The notes beneath the pieces were generated by a model. It was not told the DNA's origin. It did no database searches and saw only the letters and a list, made by a program, of their open reading frames with translations. From Flavobacteriaceae bacterium UBA6268 (GTDB taxonomy: Bacteria > Bacteroidota > Bacteroidia > Flavobacteriales > Flavobacteriaceae): a stretch of 64,000 bases of DNA. This document shows, one piece after another, positions 16,922 to 25,936 of the stretch. The DNA is taken from contig DJVA01000075.1 in the NCBI GenBank assembly GCA_002440705.1, positions 1 to 64,000 on the forward strand, in the 5' to 3' direction. The position numbers and the translations under genes were made by a program. Position 1 is the stretch's first letter, and each line of letters opens with the position of its first letter.

Positions 16922-17917
16922 TTACTTTCTATTATGCGCCGAAAAATCTTTATGTTCACTTTTATACAACTCCTCTTTGGTCAATCCTTTAAAATAGTCG
17001 AAGGTCCTTTGCATCCCAATTTGCCGGGTCATCTTGGGTTCCCAATCCAAAAGTTTTCGCGCCAGGGTAATGTCTGGTTGGCGTTGTAAGGGATCGTCTT
17101 TCGGAAGTGGTTTGAATACAATTTTTTGATGGCTTTTGGTCAATCTTAAAATTTCCTCGGCGAAGTCCAGAATGGTAATTTCTTCAGGGTTACCAATATT
17201 GACAGGCAAACTATAGTCTGACACCAACAAACGAAACAATCCTTCTGTTTGGTCATCCACATAGCAAAAGGACCTCGTTTGAAGGCCGTCGCCAAATACC
17301 GTTAAATCTTCCCCCCTAAGTGCTTGACCGATAAAAGCTGGGATTACCCTTCCATCGTTGAGGCGCATTCGGGGGCCGTAGGTATTAAAAATACGGGCGA
17401 TGCGGGTTTCCAGACCATGAAAACGGTGATAAGCCATGGTAATGGACTCTTGAAACCGTTTGGCCTCATCATATACTCCTCTTGGGCCTATGGTATTCAC
17501 GTTTCCGTAATAATCCTCTGTTTGAGGGTGTACCAATGGGTCTCCGTACACTTCAGAAGTGGAAGCAATAAGGATTCTGGCATTTTTCTCCTTGGCCAAC
17601 CCCAAAAGGTTGTGAGTTCCCAAAGATCCCACCTTCAGTGTTTGTATCGGGATTTTAAGATAATCTATGGGGCTTGCGGGAGATGCAAAATGCAGTATGT
17701 AATCAATTTTCCCGGGAACGTGGACAAACTTGGTAACATCATGATGGTAAAACTGAAAATACTGATCTTGAAAAAGATGTGCAATATTCTTTAAATCCCC
17801 AGTGATGAGATTGTCCATGGCAATGACCTCGAATCCTTCATTCAAGAAACGATCGCAAAGATGGGACCCTAGAAATCCTGCAGCCCCAGTAATGAGTACT
17901 CTTTTCTTTTCTGTCAT
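16922..17917 (-). CDS. UDP-glucuronate decarboxylase (UDP-xylose synthase)-like epimerase
   Basis: A 331-residue extended short-chain dehydrogenase. The NAD motif is GAAGFLGSHL near the N-terminus. The catalytic region has ASTSEVYGDP and the Y-x-x-x-K pair in YDEAKRFQE. MDNLITGDLKNI and FNTYGPRMRLNDGRVIPAFI are characteristic of UXS, which converts UDP-glucuronate to UDP-xylose. The gene directly upstream makes UDP-glucuronate, which strongly supports this. ATG 17917 gives a TGATG junction with the ugd stop; a GTG one codon earlier is possible. Confidence 0.9.
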   Translation of the reverse strand: MTEKKRVLITGAAGFLGSHLCDRFLNEGFEVIAMDNLITGDLKNIAHLFQDQYFQFYHHDVTKFVHVPGKIDYILHFASPASPIDYLKIPIQTLKVGSLGTHNLLGLAKEKNARILIASTSEVYGDPLVHPQTEDYYGNVNTIGPRGVYDEAKRFQESITMAYHRFHGLETRIARIFNTYGPRMRLNDGRVIPAFIGQALRGEDLTVFGDGLQTRSFCYVDDQTEGLFRLLVSDYSLPVNIGNPEEITILDFAEEILRLTKSHQKIVFKPLPKDDPLQRQPDITLARKLLDWEPKMTRQIGMQRTFDYFKGLTKEELYKSEHKDFSAHNRK

Positions 17918-19227
17918 CACCGAATTTCTTTTCTTCCAATGGAGCTGTAAATAAACCCTTCCGCTTCCATATCTTCCGTTCGGTACAGGTTTCTGCCATC
18001 GTATATTACTGGTTTGTTCATCAATTTTTTCATCTTGCCAAAATCAGGAGCCCTAAAGATGCTCCACTCGGTACAAATAATTAAGGCATCAGCGTTTTCA
18101 AGGCAATCGTACATACTGGATGCATAGGTAAGTTGCGTCCCAAATTGTTTTTTTATGTTCTCCATTGCCTCTGGATCGAATACCGAGATATTTGCCCCTT
18201 CTTCCAAAAGGGCGTGTAGCACATCAATGGCTGGAGCTTCCCGAACATCGTCGGTTTCCGGTTTGAATGCCAATCCCCAGATGGCCATTTTTTTGTTTTT
18301 GAGATTCCCGTCAAAATGAGCAAGGATTTTTGGAATTTGAATTACCTTTTGTTGTTGGTTAATCTCAATGACTGCTTGCAGGATTTTAAAATTATACGAT
18401 TCATCTTTTCCCGCTTTATCAAGGGCTTTTACGTCCTTTGGAAAACAAGAGCCTCCATAGCCAATACCTGGGAATAAAAACCGTTTCCCAATCCGTGAAT
18501 CGGTTCCCACGCCCACCCGGACCATATCAACATCGGCACCAACGCGTTCGCAATAATTTGCTATTTCGTTCATGAAGGTAATTTTGGTGGCCAAGAATGC
18601 GTTGGCAGCATATTTGGTCAATTCTGCCGACTTCTCGTCCATCACGATTACGGGATTCCCAGAACGGACAAAGGGATCGTAGAGTTTTTTCATCAGTTGT
18701 ATGGCCCGATCGCTACTGGAACCAATGACGATTCTTTCTGGCTTTAAAAAGTCGTCCACGGCAAAGCCTTCTCTCAAAAACTCTGGGTTGGAAACCACAT
18801 CGAAATCACAAATAGCATTTTTAGCGATAACTTGGGTCACTTTTTCAGCCGTTCCTACGGGAACGGTACTTTTGTCCACAATGACTTTGTAGGTTTGGAT
18901 TTTTTGACCAATGGCTTCGGCAACCCCCAACACGTAGGACAAGTCGGCAGAGCCATCTTCCCCTTCTGGCGTAGGCAATGCCAGAAAAATGATGCTCCCA
19001 TGTTCCAAGCCCTCGTCCAAGGAAGTGGTAAACTTTAAACGACCTGCTTTTATGTTTCGTTCAAAAAGCACATCCAAGTGTGGTTCATAAATAGGTACTT
19101 CCCCATTGCGCATTTTTTCCACTTTTTGCGCATCGATGTCTACACAAATCACTTCATTGCCTGTTTCTGACAAGCAAGTTCCGGTAACCAACCCTACGTA
19201 TCCTGTTCCTACAACTGTTATTTTCAT
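17917..19227 (-). CDS. ugd: UDP-glucose 6-dehydrogenase
   Basis: A 436-residue UDP-glucose/GDP-mannose dehydrogenase. The Rossmann motif GTGYVGLVTG is at 7-16; PTPEGEDGSADLSYV and STVPVGTAEKV are family marks. The catalytic cysteine is Cys261 in GYGGSCFPKD. It oxidises UDP-glucose to UDP-glucuronate with two NAD+. It feeds the UXS-like enzyme, with which it overlaps at TGATG. A -7-like box 45 bases upstream may give this gene its own transcript. Confidence 0.95.
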   Translation of the reverse strand: MKITVVGTGYVGLVTGTCLSETGNEVICVDIDAQKVEKMRNGEVPIYEPHLDVLFERNIKAGRLKFTTSLDEGLEHGSIIFLALPTPEGEDGSADLSYVLGVAEAIGQKIQTYKVIVDKSTVPVGTAEKVTQVIAKNAICDFDVVSNPEFLREGFAVDDFLKPERIVIGSSSDRAIQLMKKLYDPFVRSGNPVIVMDEKSAELTKYAANAFLATKITFMNEIANYCERVGADVDMVRVGVGTDSRIGKRFLFPGIGYGGSCFPKDVKALDKAGKDESYNFKILQAVIEINQQQKVIQIPKILAHFDGNLKNKKMAIWGLAFKPETDDVREAPAIDVLHALLEEGANISVFDPEAMENIKKQFGTQLTYASSMYDCLENADALIICTEWSIFRAPDFGKMKKLMNKPVIYDGRNLYRTEDMEAEGFIYSSIGRKEIR

Positions 19228-19272
19228 TATTTCGCTTCTTCAATCGGTTTGTAACCGTATTCAATTTATATG

Positions 19273-19280
19273 CAAAAATA
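19273..19280 (-). promoter_or_regulatory. -7 element TATTTTTG upstream of ugd
   Basis: TATTTTTG on the minus strand between an O-antigen-ligase-like gene and ugd, 45 bases from the ATG. A TTG sits 23 bases further upstream, slightly longer than the usual spacing. It may start an internal transcript for ugd, the UXS-like gene, the wcaJ-like gene and the GT2 gene. Confidence 0.4.
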
Positions 19281-19292
19281 CAATTTGCCTCT

Positions 19293-20519
19293 CTAAGGCG
19301 CTTCAATTGTCTCCTGGTTTTTTGTACTGTCCAGATTCACTAAGATGGAAAGGAGTAAAAACCCCATATAATAAGCTCCAATCTGCCTGTGGAACATATT
19401 TTCAACAAACAAAAACATGATGAAAGTGAGCAAAAGAGCTGTGGGGTAGAACTGTTTTCTGTTTTTTAAAAGCATCACCAAAAAAGTCATCAAAAAACAA
19501 ATCAAAAGTACAACTCCCGACGCAATATAGATGTCCAAAAACTGATTGTGAACATTGTATTTCTGCTGCATGAACCATGCTTTCTTTGTGGGATTTGTTA
19601 TAGAATTTTCATAACATTCCATCATCTTGCGATTGGTATTGGCAAAGCCCATTCCCTTCCAGGCGCTATCATCTCCTTCGATAAGCTGAAAGGCACAATC
19701 CCAAATCACGGCCCGAGGCTCTAAAGCTAAGGTGTTGGCAACCAACCCTTCTTTGTGTTCATGGTTATTGGAATAAAACAGTTGTTTCCTTAAATCGTTG
19801 TTGACAATAAAGATAAAAAGTACGGCCAAGAGAAGGGTTCCGATAGCAAACAACAATTGGGGACCCCTTTTGTTTTTATACAGCAGGCTCAACAAAAATA
19901 CCACGACCAAAACCAAAATGGCAATTCGGGAAACCATCAATAAAATAAAGAGAACATTGATTGCCATGTTCAATAGGTAATACTTATTGTCTGGATGGTA
20001 TGCTTTGGTCAATGAGCTGTACGATACCAAAATGCTCAGTACGCACAACAGCCCCAAATAAACCCGGTCTATCAAAAGTGCTTCGATAAGCGATCCCGTT
20101 TCAAGAAAACTGAAAGTTATCCCTTGATTCACCAAAATCACCAATTTGACACAAGAAAAGACAATGGCTGCCAAAGACGAAAATATAATGGCTTTGTTGA
20201 TTTTTTCGACTTTTTCCAAAGGAATAAAGAGCAATGCCAACAGTCCGGAAAGCAATACTTTTTGAATGATTGCCCAATCATCGGCCGTACGCTGCCAGAT
20301 AAGCATCTGTGCCGTTATGAGCATGAAAAAAACCAACCACAGAAGACTGGGTGTTTTACGAAATTTGGCAAAATGTCTTCGTTCCACAACAAAGGGGAAT
20401 AAAACCCCCAAAACAATGAGGATGATGTTGGGAATTGCCCTTAAGTAGCCATCAAAAGGGATGGTGAAATAGAGCATTAAAAAAACATAGGGGTATATGG
20501 AAGAAAAAAGTAACCGCAA
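19293..20519 (-). CDS. O-antigen polymerase/ligase family membrane protein (copy 1)
   Basis: A 408-residue protein with about eleven to twelve membrane helices and one large periplasmic loop, the layout of the Wzy/WaaL family. The loop contains DSAWKGMGFANTNRKMMECYENS and the segment MQQKYNVHNQFLDIYIASGV, which carries the conserved His of the ligase family. It could polymerise repeat units or attach glycan to an acceptor. The frame opens at TTG 20519; ATG 20477 is an alternative start that still keeps the first membrane helix. It is one of three such genes in this cluster. Confidence 0.8.
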   Translation of the reverse strand: MRLLFSSIYPYVFLMLYFTIPFDGYLRAIPNIILIVLGVLFPFVVERRHFAKFRKTPSLLWLVFFMLITAQMLIWQRTADDWAIIQKVLLSGLLALLFIPLEKVEKINKAIIFSSLAAIVFSCVKLVILVNQGITFSFLETGSLIEALLIDRVYLGLLCVLSILVSYSSLTKAYHPDNKYYLLNMAINVLFILLMVSRIAILVLVVVFLLSLLYKNKRGPQLLFAIGTLLLAVLFIFIVNNDLRKQLFYSNNHEHKEGLVANTLALEPRAVIWDCAFQLIEGDDSAWKGMGFANTNRKMMECYENSITNPTKKAWFMQQKYNVHNQFLDIYIASGVVLLICFLMTFLVMLLKNRKQFYPTALLLTFIMFLFVENMFHRQIGAYYMGFLLLSILVNLDSTKNQETIEAP

Positions 20520-20619
20520 TTGTTTCGAATCAATAGGGGAAGATATGAAAAATTACCTGAATGGGGTAAAGAAATTAAGAGCCCCAAACTGTGTTAAACT
20601 TATTTGAAGCCTGTGCAAC

Positions 20620-21714
20620 CTAGCTATTTTTTTGTAGGGCATCAATCACTATTTTCGCTGAACGTTCCCACTGGTAGGTATCCTTTACAACTTCGCTGAT
20701 TTTTTCCAGTGGCCCTGGATTATCATCAATCAAGTTTTCAATGGCCGCTTCCAAGGCAACCTGATTGGTGGGGTCAAAAAGATGTTCAAAGAATGAAAAA
20801 TCTTTCATGGCCGTAGCTGAAGAGCAAATCACTGGAGTTTTATACAACGCAGCTTCCAGGGGTGGAATCCCGAATCCTTCTGCAAGAGAAGGATACACAA
20901 AAAAAGACGCATTTTTGTAGAAATACTGCAAATCCTTTTCTGGAACATCTGAAAAAAAATGCACGTTGTGCTTCAAAACATCTTGGTGAGAGGACACATA
21001 ACTGTCCAATGCTTTGTAAGGAATATCCCGAAATCCCACAAAAGCAATTTGATAGCCTTTTTCATAGAGTTTTAGGTTGCAATAGGCTTTCAGCACTGCC
21101 AGATGGTTTTTTCTGGGTTCAATCCTGCTTACATACAAGAGGTATTTCTCACATCCATACCGATTTTTGATGTAGTCCTTGTCTTCTCCAATTTCAGAAA
21201 CTGTTACGCCATTTGGGGTAACCGTTATGTTATTTTCAGGAATGTGATAGTATTTTGCCAATTGTGCTTTGGAGTAGTTGGATACCGTGAGCAGTATTTC
21301 TGCTCTTTTTGCGGAACGTTTGAAAAGGAATCCATTCATTAAGCGATACTTCAGAGGAAAATAGGACGCAAACCGTTTCTCTTCAAACAAAATATCGTGG
21401 GTGGTAACGATGTATTTTGTATGCCTTGAAATGGGCGTGATGTATTGAAAATGCGCGTAATCGAATCGATGCTTTTTCAAAAGCCTTGGCAGTTCATACA
21501 AAAGCCGAAGGTACTTGTTTTGGTGTTGCAGTTTTAGAAAGGTTATGTTTGGAGCCGTTCCAAATTCTTGGCGAAGGTTTTCCAAGTTGTGTGCCGCCAA
21601 AAAAAAATGCCAGTCTGGCTTTAAGCGCACCATCTCAATATACAGCCCTTTAATGTAAGTTCGCGAACCCTGAAAGCCCTCATCAAAAACATGCGCATCG
21701 ACCAATAACTTCAT
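20620..21714 (-). CDS. Glycosyltransferase family 4 (GT-B)
   Basis: A 364-residue retaining GT-B enzyme beginning MKLLVDAHVFDEGFQGSRTY. The C-terminal donor site shows YLLYVSRIEPRKNHLAVLKAY and the E-x7-E pattern in SLAEGFGIPPLEAALYKTPVICS. It transfers a nucleotide-activated sugar, probably to the lipid-linked repeat unit; the sugar is unknown. The ATG at 21714 overlaps the stop of the preceding gene (ATGA), which fixes the start; a longer frame upstream lies in the neighbouring gene and has no family similarity. Confidence 0.88.
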   Translation of the reverse strand: MKLLVDAHVFDEGFQGSRTYIKGLYIEMVRLKPDWHFFLAAHNLENLRQEFGTAPNITFLKLQHQNKYLRLLYELPRLLKKHRFDYAHFQYITPISRHTKYIVTTHDILFEEKRFASYFPLKYRLMNGFLFKRSAKRAEILLTVSNYSKAQLAKYYHIPENNITVTPNGVTVSEIGEDKDYIKNRYGCEKYLLYVSRIEPRKNHLAVLKAYCNLKLYEKGYQIAFVGFRDIPYKALDSYVSSHQDVLKHNVHFFSDVPEKDLQYFYKNASFFVYPSLAEGFGIPPLEAALYKTPVICSSATAMKDFSFFEHLFDPTNQVALEAAIENLIDDNPGPLEKISEVVKDTYQWERSAKIVIDALQKNS

Positions 21715-22931
21715 AATGCGGTCTTTTGGGATGGAATAATTTTGAAAAGCAAGAGAAACAGCACTAAAAAGTGAATCATGCCTCGCTGCCTCCAAATATA
21801 GGTTTCCGTCAGGAAAATGGAAAACAAAACCAGCCCCAAAAATAACGCCATGAGTTCCTTTTGCTTGCGATAATTTTGAAACAATAGCAGTAACATCCCG
21901 CACACTATCAAAAATCCAAAAATGCCCAATTCGGCAAAGGTTTGGAGGTATTGGTTGTGAAAATTGTATTCATTATACCCACAATACACATTGTAGCGAT
22001 TTTGTTGCTCGGCTAATTTATCCTGTGCTGCATTAACCCCAAAACCTGTAAGCCATGTGTCATTTTCCTGAAGTAGCTCGTAAAACATTCTTCCCTGAAA
22101 AACCCTTAGAGAGGTTCCTGTCCATGGATAAAGTATGCCGAAGGATTGTGCGGTAAGCGCTTCCTTAAAATCCGAATGGCGTTCGTTATTCCAACGGCGC
22201 TTCACTGGGCTGTACAAAACAAGCGCCCCTACAACTGCAACAGCTGTAATGAGGACCATAAATTGTTTGCTAGAGTACTTTCCCCTAAGCAAAACACCAA
22301 AAAAGAGTGCCGCAGAAGTGATCAAAATAATGTTTTTGGAACTTAAGAGCCAAAGAAAAAGGCCAAGTACCACAATGATGCCATAGTTGAGTAGCTTTCG
22401 TTTTCCGTAAAAAATCATGAATAAGAACGACAAGGATACCATAACGGAAACATAGATAGCGTTCAAATCCAATGGGGAAACCAAAAAATGGTACTGAAAA
22501 ACACCAAAGGTCCTTCCCTGAACATAAAGGGATGCCGAATATCCAATCAACACAAGGGCCATTAGGGCCAAACCTGCGGAAAAGGCCCATAGGATTTTCA
22601 TAAAAACTGTCCTGCTTAATTTTGGCATCATCCAAAAAGCCAAAGGCATTATTAAAAAAGGGAGCTGCCTTTCCAGGCCACGCAGCGATTTTTGAACCTC
22701 CACGCTCCAAAGCAGGGATAAGAGCATCAAGGCATATAAAAGGATTGGGGGCCAATAAGCTTTTTTAAACTCTGGCTTGTGAAAAAAAACCGAAAAAAAA
22801 GAAACTGCCGTCAGGACGATCACGGCAATAGAACTAAAAGCATACCTCAGGGGGATACATAAAAGCAAGCCTGAAATCAATACCGAATAGGTTGTTTCCG
22901 ACAACAAAAAAGATCTAATCGCCTTTTTCAT
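21711..22931 (-). CDS. O-antigen polymerase/ligase family membrane protein (copy 2)
   Basis: A 406-residue protein with about eleven membrane helices and a periplasmic loop near the C-terminus (residues about 245-330). The loop has SFGILYPWTGTSLRVFQGR followed by YNEYNFHNQYLQTFAELG, the His-containing segment typical of PF04932 O-antigen ligases/polymerases. Clear similarity in layout but low identity to copies 1 and 3. Its start overlaps the DUF1972 glycosyltransferase by 17 bases and its stop overlaps the GT4 start. Confidence 0.82.
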   Translation of the reverse strand: MKKAIRSFLLSETTYSVLISGLLLCIPLRYAFSSIAVIVLTAVSFFSVFFHKPEFKKAYWPPILLYALMLLSLLWSVEVQKSLRGLERQLPFLIMPLAFWMMPKLSRTVFMKILWAFSAGLALMALVLIGYSASLYVQGRTFGVFQYHFLVSPLDLNAIYVSVMVSLSFLFMIFYGKRKLLNYGIIVVLGLFLWLLSSKNIILITSAALFFGVLLRGKYSSKQFMVLITAVAVVGALVLYSPVKRRWNNERHSDFKEALTAQSFGILYPWTGTSLRVFQGRMFYELLQENDTWLTGFGVNAAQDKLAEQQNRYNVYCGYNEYNFHNQYLQTFAELGIFGFLIVCGMLLLLFQNYRKQKELMALFLGLVLFSIFLTETYIWRQRGMIHFLVLFLLLFKIIPSQKTAL

Positions 22932-24015
22932 AAATTCTTTTAAAAAATCCCAAATATTTTCGGTTGATGTTTTCCCATGAATAAAGTTCCTGAACTTTCG
23001 TTTGGTTTCGATTCAAAAACGATTGATAGTCCGCTTTTTGCATAACTTTTTTTATGGCATCACTTACGCCTGAAATCGTTTCAAAGTAAAGAGCATCCTC
23101 TTCCAAGATGGCTTTATTGAATTCATTTTGATGAGCCACAACAAGGGCATTACTGGCCATAGCTTCCAAGAGGGAAGGGTTAGTACCTCCTACGCTGTGC
23201 CCATGAAAATATAACTTCGAATAATAGCGCAAATTGTTGAGATGTTCCAAATCGTAAATCCCTCCCAAGAACCGTATGTGTGGAAATAACTGGTATTTTT
23301 GGGTCAAATACTTACCAAATGAGTTTACATCGTGCTTACCCACCACTAAAAATGGGGTGTCCGGATGGTCTTTTGCCCCTTCCAAAATAGTTTCAATGTT
23401 ATTTTCGGGCTCCATTCTAGCGATGAGCAAATGATAGTTTTCTGGCTCTACTTGGTAAGTTTCCAGCACCTTTGGATTGGGGCTGAAGAAACAGGAAGCC
23501 CCGTACGCAATATATTCTGAGTCCTTCCGATAGGTTCTTTTTAAGTGGGCTTGAATTCCTTTTGAATCGGCAATAAGGTAATCACTGCTTTTGACAGCCC
23601 ATCGTTCGGCAAATTTTAGAAAACGTCGTACCCATTTGTTGTATTTGGACCGCTTCCATTCCAAACCATCCATATTGGTAACGATAATGGTTTTTTTTGG
23701 CAATAGCCAATGCCAAATGGAATTGCTTGTGTAGCCTAATTGCAGAAGGATGTCAAAATTCCTTTTTCGGGCATCAAGGATGCAATTCAAATCGTAAATA
23801 AATTGGCCGGCAGTCCCTATTTTGTACTCAGGATCCTTACAGTGAATGAGGTGTACACCTTGGAATTCTGGTTTTTGATAGGGATGTTTGCTTGATGTAT
23901 AGACATAGGTTTCATGGCCATTTTTGGCCAAGAAGACAGCAAAAAACTCTGCAAACTGCTCAAAGCCGCCATGATAATTGGGAATTCCCCTTGTGCCCAG
24001 TATACCTATTCTCAA
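22915..24015 (-). CDS. DUF1972-type glycosyltransferase (rhamnosyltransferase-like)
   Basis: A 366-residue GT-B enzyme. The N-terminal MRIGILGTRGIPNYHGGFEQ is the hallmark of the DUF1972 group, which includes putative rhamnosyltransferases. The C-terminal GGTNPSLLEAMASNALVVAH is the donor-binding loop of GT4 enzymes. With dTDP-rhamnose genes in the same operon, a rhamnosyl transfer is plausible but not proven. It starts at TTG, overlapping the upstream stop (TTGA). Confidence 0.85.
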   Translation of the reverse strand: MRIGILGTRGIPNYHGGFEQFAEFFAVFLAKNGHETYVYTSSKHPYQKPEFQGVHLIHCKDPEYKIGTAGQFIYDLNCILDARKRNFDILLQLGYTSNSIWHWLLPKKTIIVTNMDGLEWKRSKYNKWVRRFLKFAERWAVKSSDYLIADSKGIQAHLKRTYRKDSEYIAYGASCFFSPNPKVLETYQVEPENYHLLIARMEPENNIETILEGAKDHPDTPFLVVGKHDVNSFGKYLTQKYQLFPHIRFLGGIYDLEHLNNLRYYSKLYFHGHSVGGTNPSLLEAMASNALVVAHQNEFNKAILEEDALYFETISGVSDAIKKVMQKADYQSFLNRNQTKVQELYSWENINRKYLGFFKRIYEKGD

Positions 24016-25241
24016 CGATCAAATTGTTTTAGTGCAAATGTTCCTCCCAGCAAAAAGCTAATCATTTCATATTGTTTGAAGATCCCAGTAACCACCATGC
24101 TGGATGCCAGCATGTAAAATGCACAGGCGGCTAAGACTCGGTGGTAGGACACGGGATGATCCGTAGCATCCTTCTTGTAATAGTAAAGGTATAGCAATCC
24201 TATAATGGAAAAATACACCAACAGCCCTAAGATCCCTGTTTTCAGGTATACATAAGCCAACCCATTATGGGTCGTTGGCAAGTGCTGTATGTAGGCGCCA
24301 TCCAATATAATTTCAAACCCAACGTCTACGGTAGACCCAAAGCCCTGTCCTGTAAACCAAAGCTTTTCCTTATCGTTTTCGGTGAGCACCAAATTAGCTT
24401 CATACGCACGCCATCGGGGCCAAAGTTCCCTACGGTCCATCTTAAAACGATCGAACTCCACCGGTTCGAAAGCTTCAGTATAGGAATTTTTTAATTTTTC
24501 CAAAAACATGGTGCCAATCCCTGGATCTTGGGTATTTGAAGGTTCATAGTTTCGAATGAAAACGATGAAAGCACCTGAAAGAACCATCAAAAAAGCCAAA
24601 GCTATAGCCCCCCTACGGTTTAATTTTAAGTACCCATAATACGCCATTACCATAATGCCCAAAACCACAATCATGGTTCTTGAAAAATACAGCAAGAAGG
24701 AAATACCTAAACAGATTACCAAGAACTGGTATATGGCTTTGTAACGGGTATGTTTTATGGGAAGTCCCTTGATGCAGATGATGGAAAAAAGGGCCAATAA
24801 TTCTACATGATTCAACTTGCCAAATACTCCCCTGAATTTATCTAGGTTGGGCCTCATGGTCAACAAGCCCGTCCCGATGTGCAGTAAATGCCAAACAGCA
24901 AAGCCAAAACCACAAATTACGATGATATTGAAAAAATCGGATTTCTTTTCTAGCCTGCTTACCACAAAATAGGTGGCCAGCATAATCGTTAAGGGCCTTA
25001 GAAAGTAAATAAGATCTTTTATAAAACCATAGGCACCGGCTTCCACAGAAAAAATTCCCAAAAAGCCAATCAAAATAAGCACCAACATAAGTAACACAAT
25101 GGATGCTATGTTGCGTGACAAACGAGGCCTGAAACTCAAAAAAAGCACTATTGAAGCAACAACAAATGAAAGCTCCAAGCTCTCCAACCACAGCGATAGG
25201 ATCATCGCCACCAATGCTATTCGATTTAGGTTTTGGCTCAT
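24012..25241 (-). CDS. O-antigen polymerase/ligase family membrane protein (copy 3)
   Basis: A 409-residue protein with about eleven membrane helices. The periplasmic loop around 270-330 contains KLWFTGQGFGSTVDVGF and YIQHLPTTHNGLAYVYLKTG, with the conserved His of the Wzy/WaaL family. Of the three related genes it sits closest to the sulfotransferases and flippase, so it is a good candidate for the repeat-unit polymerase Wzy; this is inference from order only. It starts 8 bases after the sulfotransferase stop. Confidence 0.8.
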   Translation of the reverse strand: MSQNLNRIALVAMILSLWLESLELSFVVASIVLFLSFRPRLSRNIASIVLLMLVLILIGFLGIFSVEAGAYGFIKDLIYFLRPLTIMLATYFVVSRLEKKSDFFNIIVICGFGFAVWHLLHIGTGLLTMRPNLDKFRGVFGKLNHVELLALFSIICIKGLPIKHTRYKAIYQFLVICLGISFLLYFSRTMIVVLGIMVMAYYGYLKLNRRGAIALAFLMVLSGAFIVFIRNYEPSNTQDPGIGTMFLEKLKNSYTEAFEPVEFDRFKMDRRELWPRWRAYEANLVLTENDKEKLWFTGQGFGSTVDVGFEIILDGAYIQHLPTTHNGLAYVYLKTGILGLLVYFSIIGLLYLYYYKKDATDHPVSYHRVLAACAFYMLASSMVVTGIFKQYEMISFLLGGTFALKQFDR

Positions 25242-25249
25242 GTTAAGGC

Positions 25250-25936
25250 TTATCTCTGGTACTCGAAGATTTCAAAGTCTTTTTGATACCATTGGTAAAT
25301 TTTCTTTTTTGTGGTTTCGGTATAGGCTGCTTCCATTGCGGAAGCATTCTTCAATTGAAGATGCCAAAGCATGTTGGGGTTGCGTACAAGCAGCCCGATG
25401 GCACGTTTCCACCCTCCCTTCTCCTTATTGACATGCGGAAGCGATGCCCCTTCCAAGTTTGTTTTTGCCTTTACTATTTCGATATCCTCTTTTATGTGTT
25501 CCAGTTTGCCCACAAAATCGACCAGCAAATTTCCATTGTTGTCCAAAAGGTATTCATGGGCAGGCTTAAAGAAGAAATCGTGTTGCTTTAATTTTAAAGG
25601 TACTATTTTTTCGATAAAATAGGAGAAGGAAACCAGTCTTGAAAAACCTAGAAAATTATAGGTCGAAAACACTCGGGCATAAGGATTCCTAACAAATGTA
25701 AACTTGAAATACGCTTTAAATGATTTTTCGTCCAGATAGCCCAAATCCACATATTCCTGGGCTGTGAGATGTGCCAGACGCTCAGGTCCCTTTTCCCCAG
25801 GCTTCCTTTCCCTTAACAAAAGTGTTGCTCGTTGCTCCCAAGAAAGGTCCATAGCATTCAAAAACATGGTTTCGATGCTTTGTCCAGCTACCTTTGGAAT
25901 GTGAACAAATAGGGTCCTATGTGGATGGCTGATCAT
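25250..25936 (-). CDS. Sulfotransferase (Sulfotransfer_2 type)
   Basis: A 228-residue cytosolic-type sulfotransferase. The PAPS 5'-phosphosulfate loop is FVHIPKVAGQSIE (about 10-22) and the 3'-phosphate motif is FTFVRNPYARVFSTY. Both are those of the carbohydrate sulfotransferase family 2 (PF03567), which moves sulfate from PAPS to sugar hydroxyls. It overlaps the next sulfotransferase gene by 20 bases. Together they predict that the polysaccharide made here is sulfated; the acceptor sugar is unknown. Confidence 0.85.
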   Translation of the reverse strand: MISHPHRTLFVHIPKVAGQSIETMFLNAMDLSWEQRATLLLRERKPGEKGPERLAHLTAQEYVDLGYLDEKSFKAYFKFTFVRNPYARVFSTYNFLGFSRLVSFSYFIEKIVPLKLKQHDFFFKPAHEYLLDNNGNLLVDFVGKLEHIKEDIEIVKAKTNLEGASLPHVNKEKGGWKRAIGLLVRNPNMLWHLQLKNASAMEAAYTETTKKKIYQWYQKDFEIFEYQR

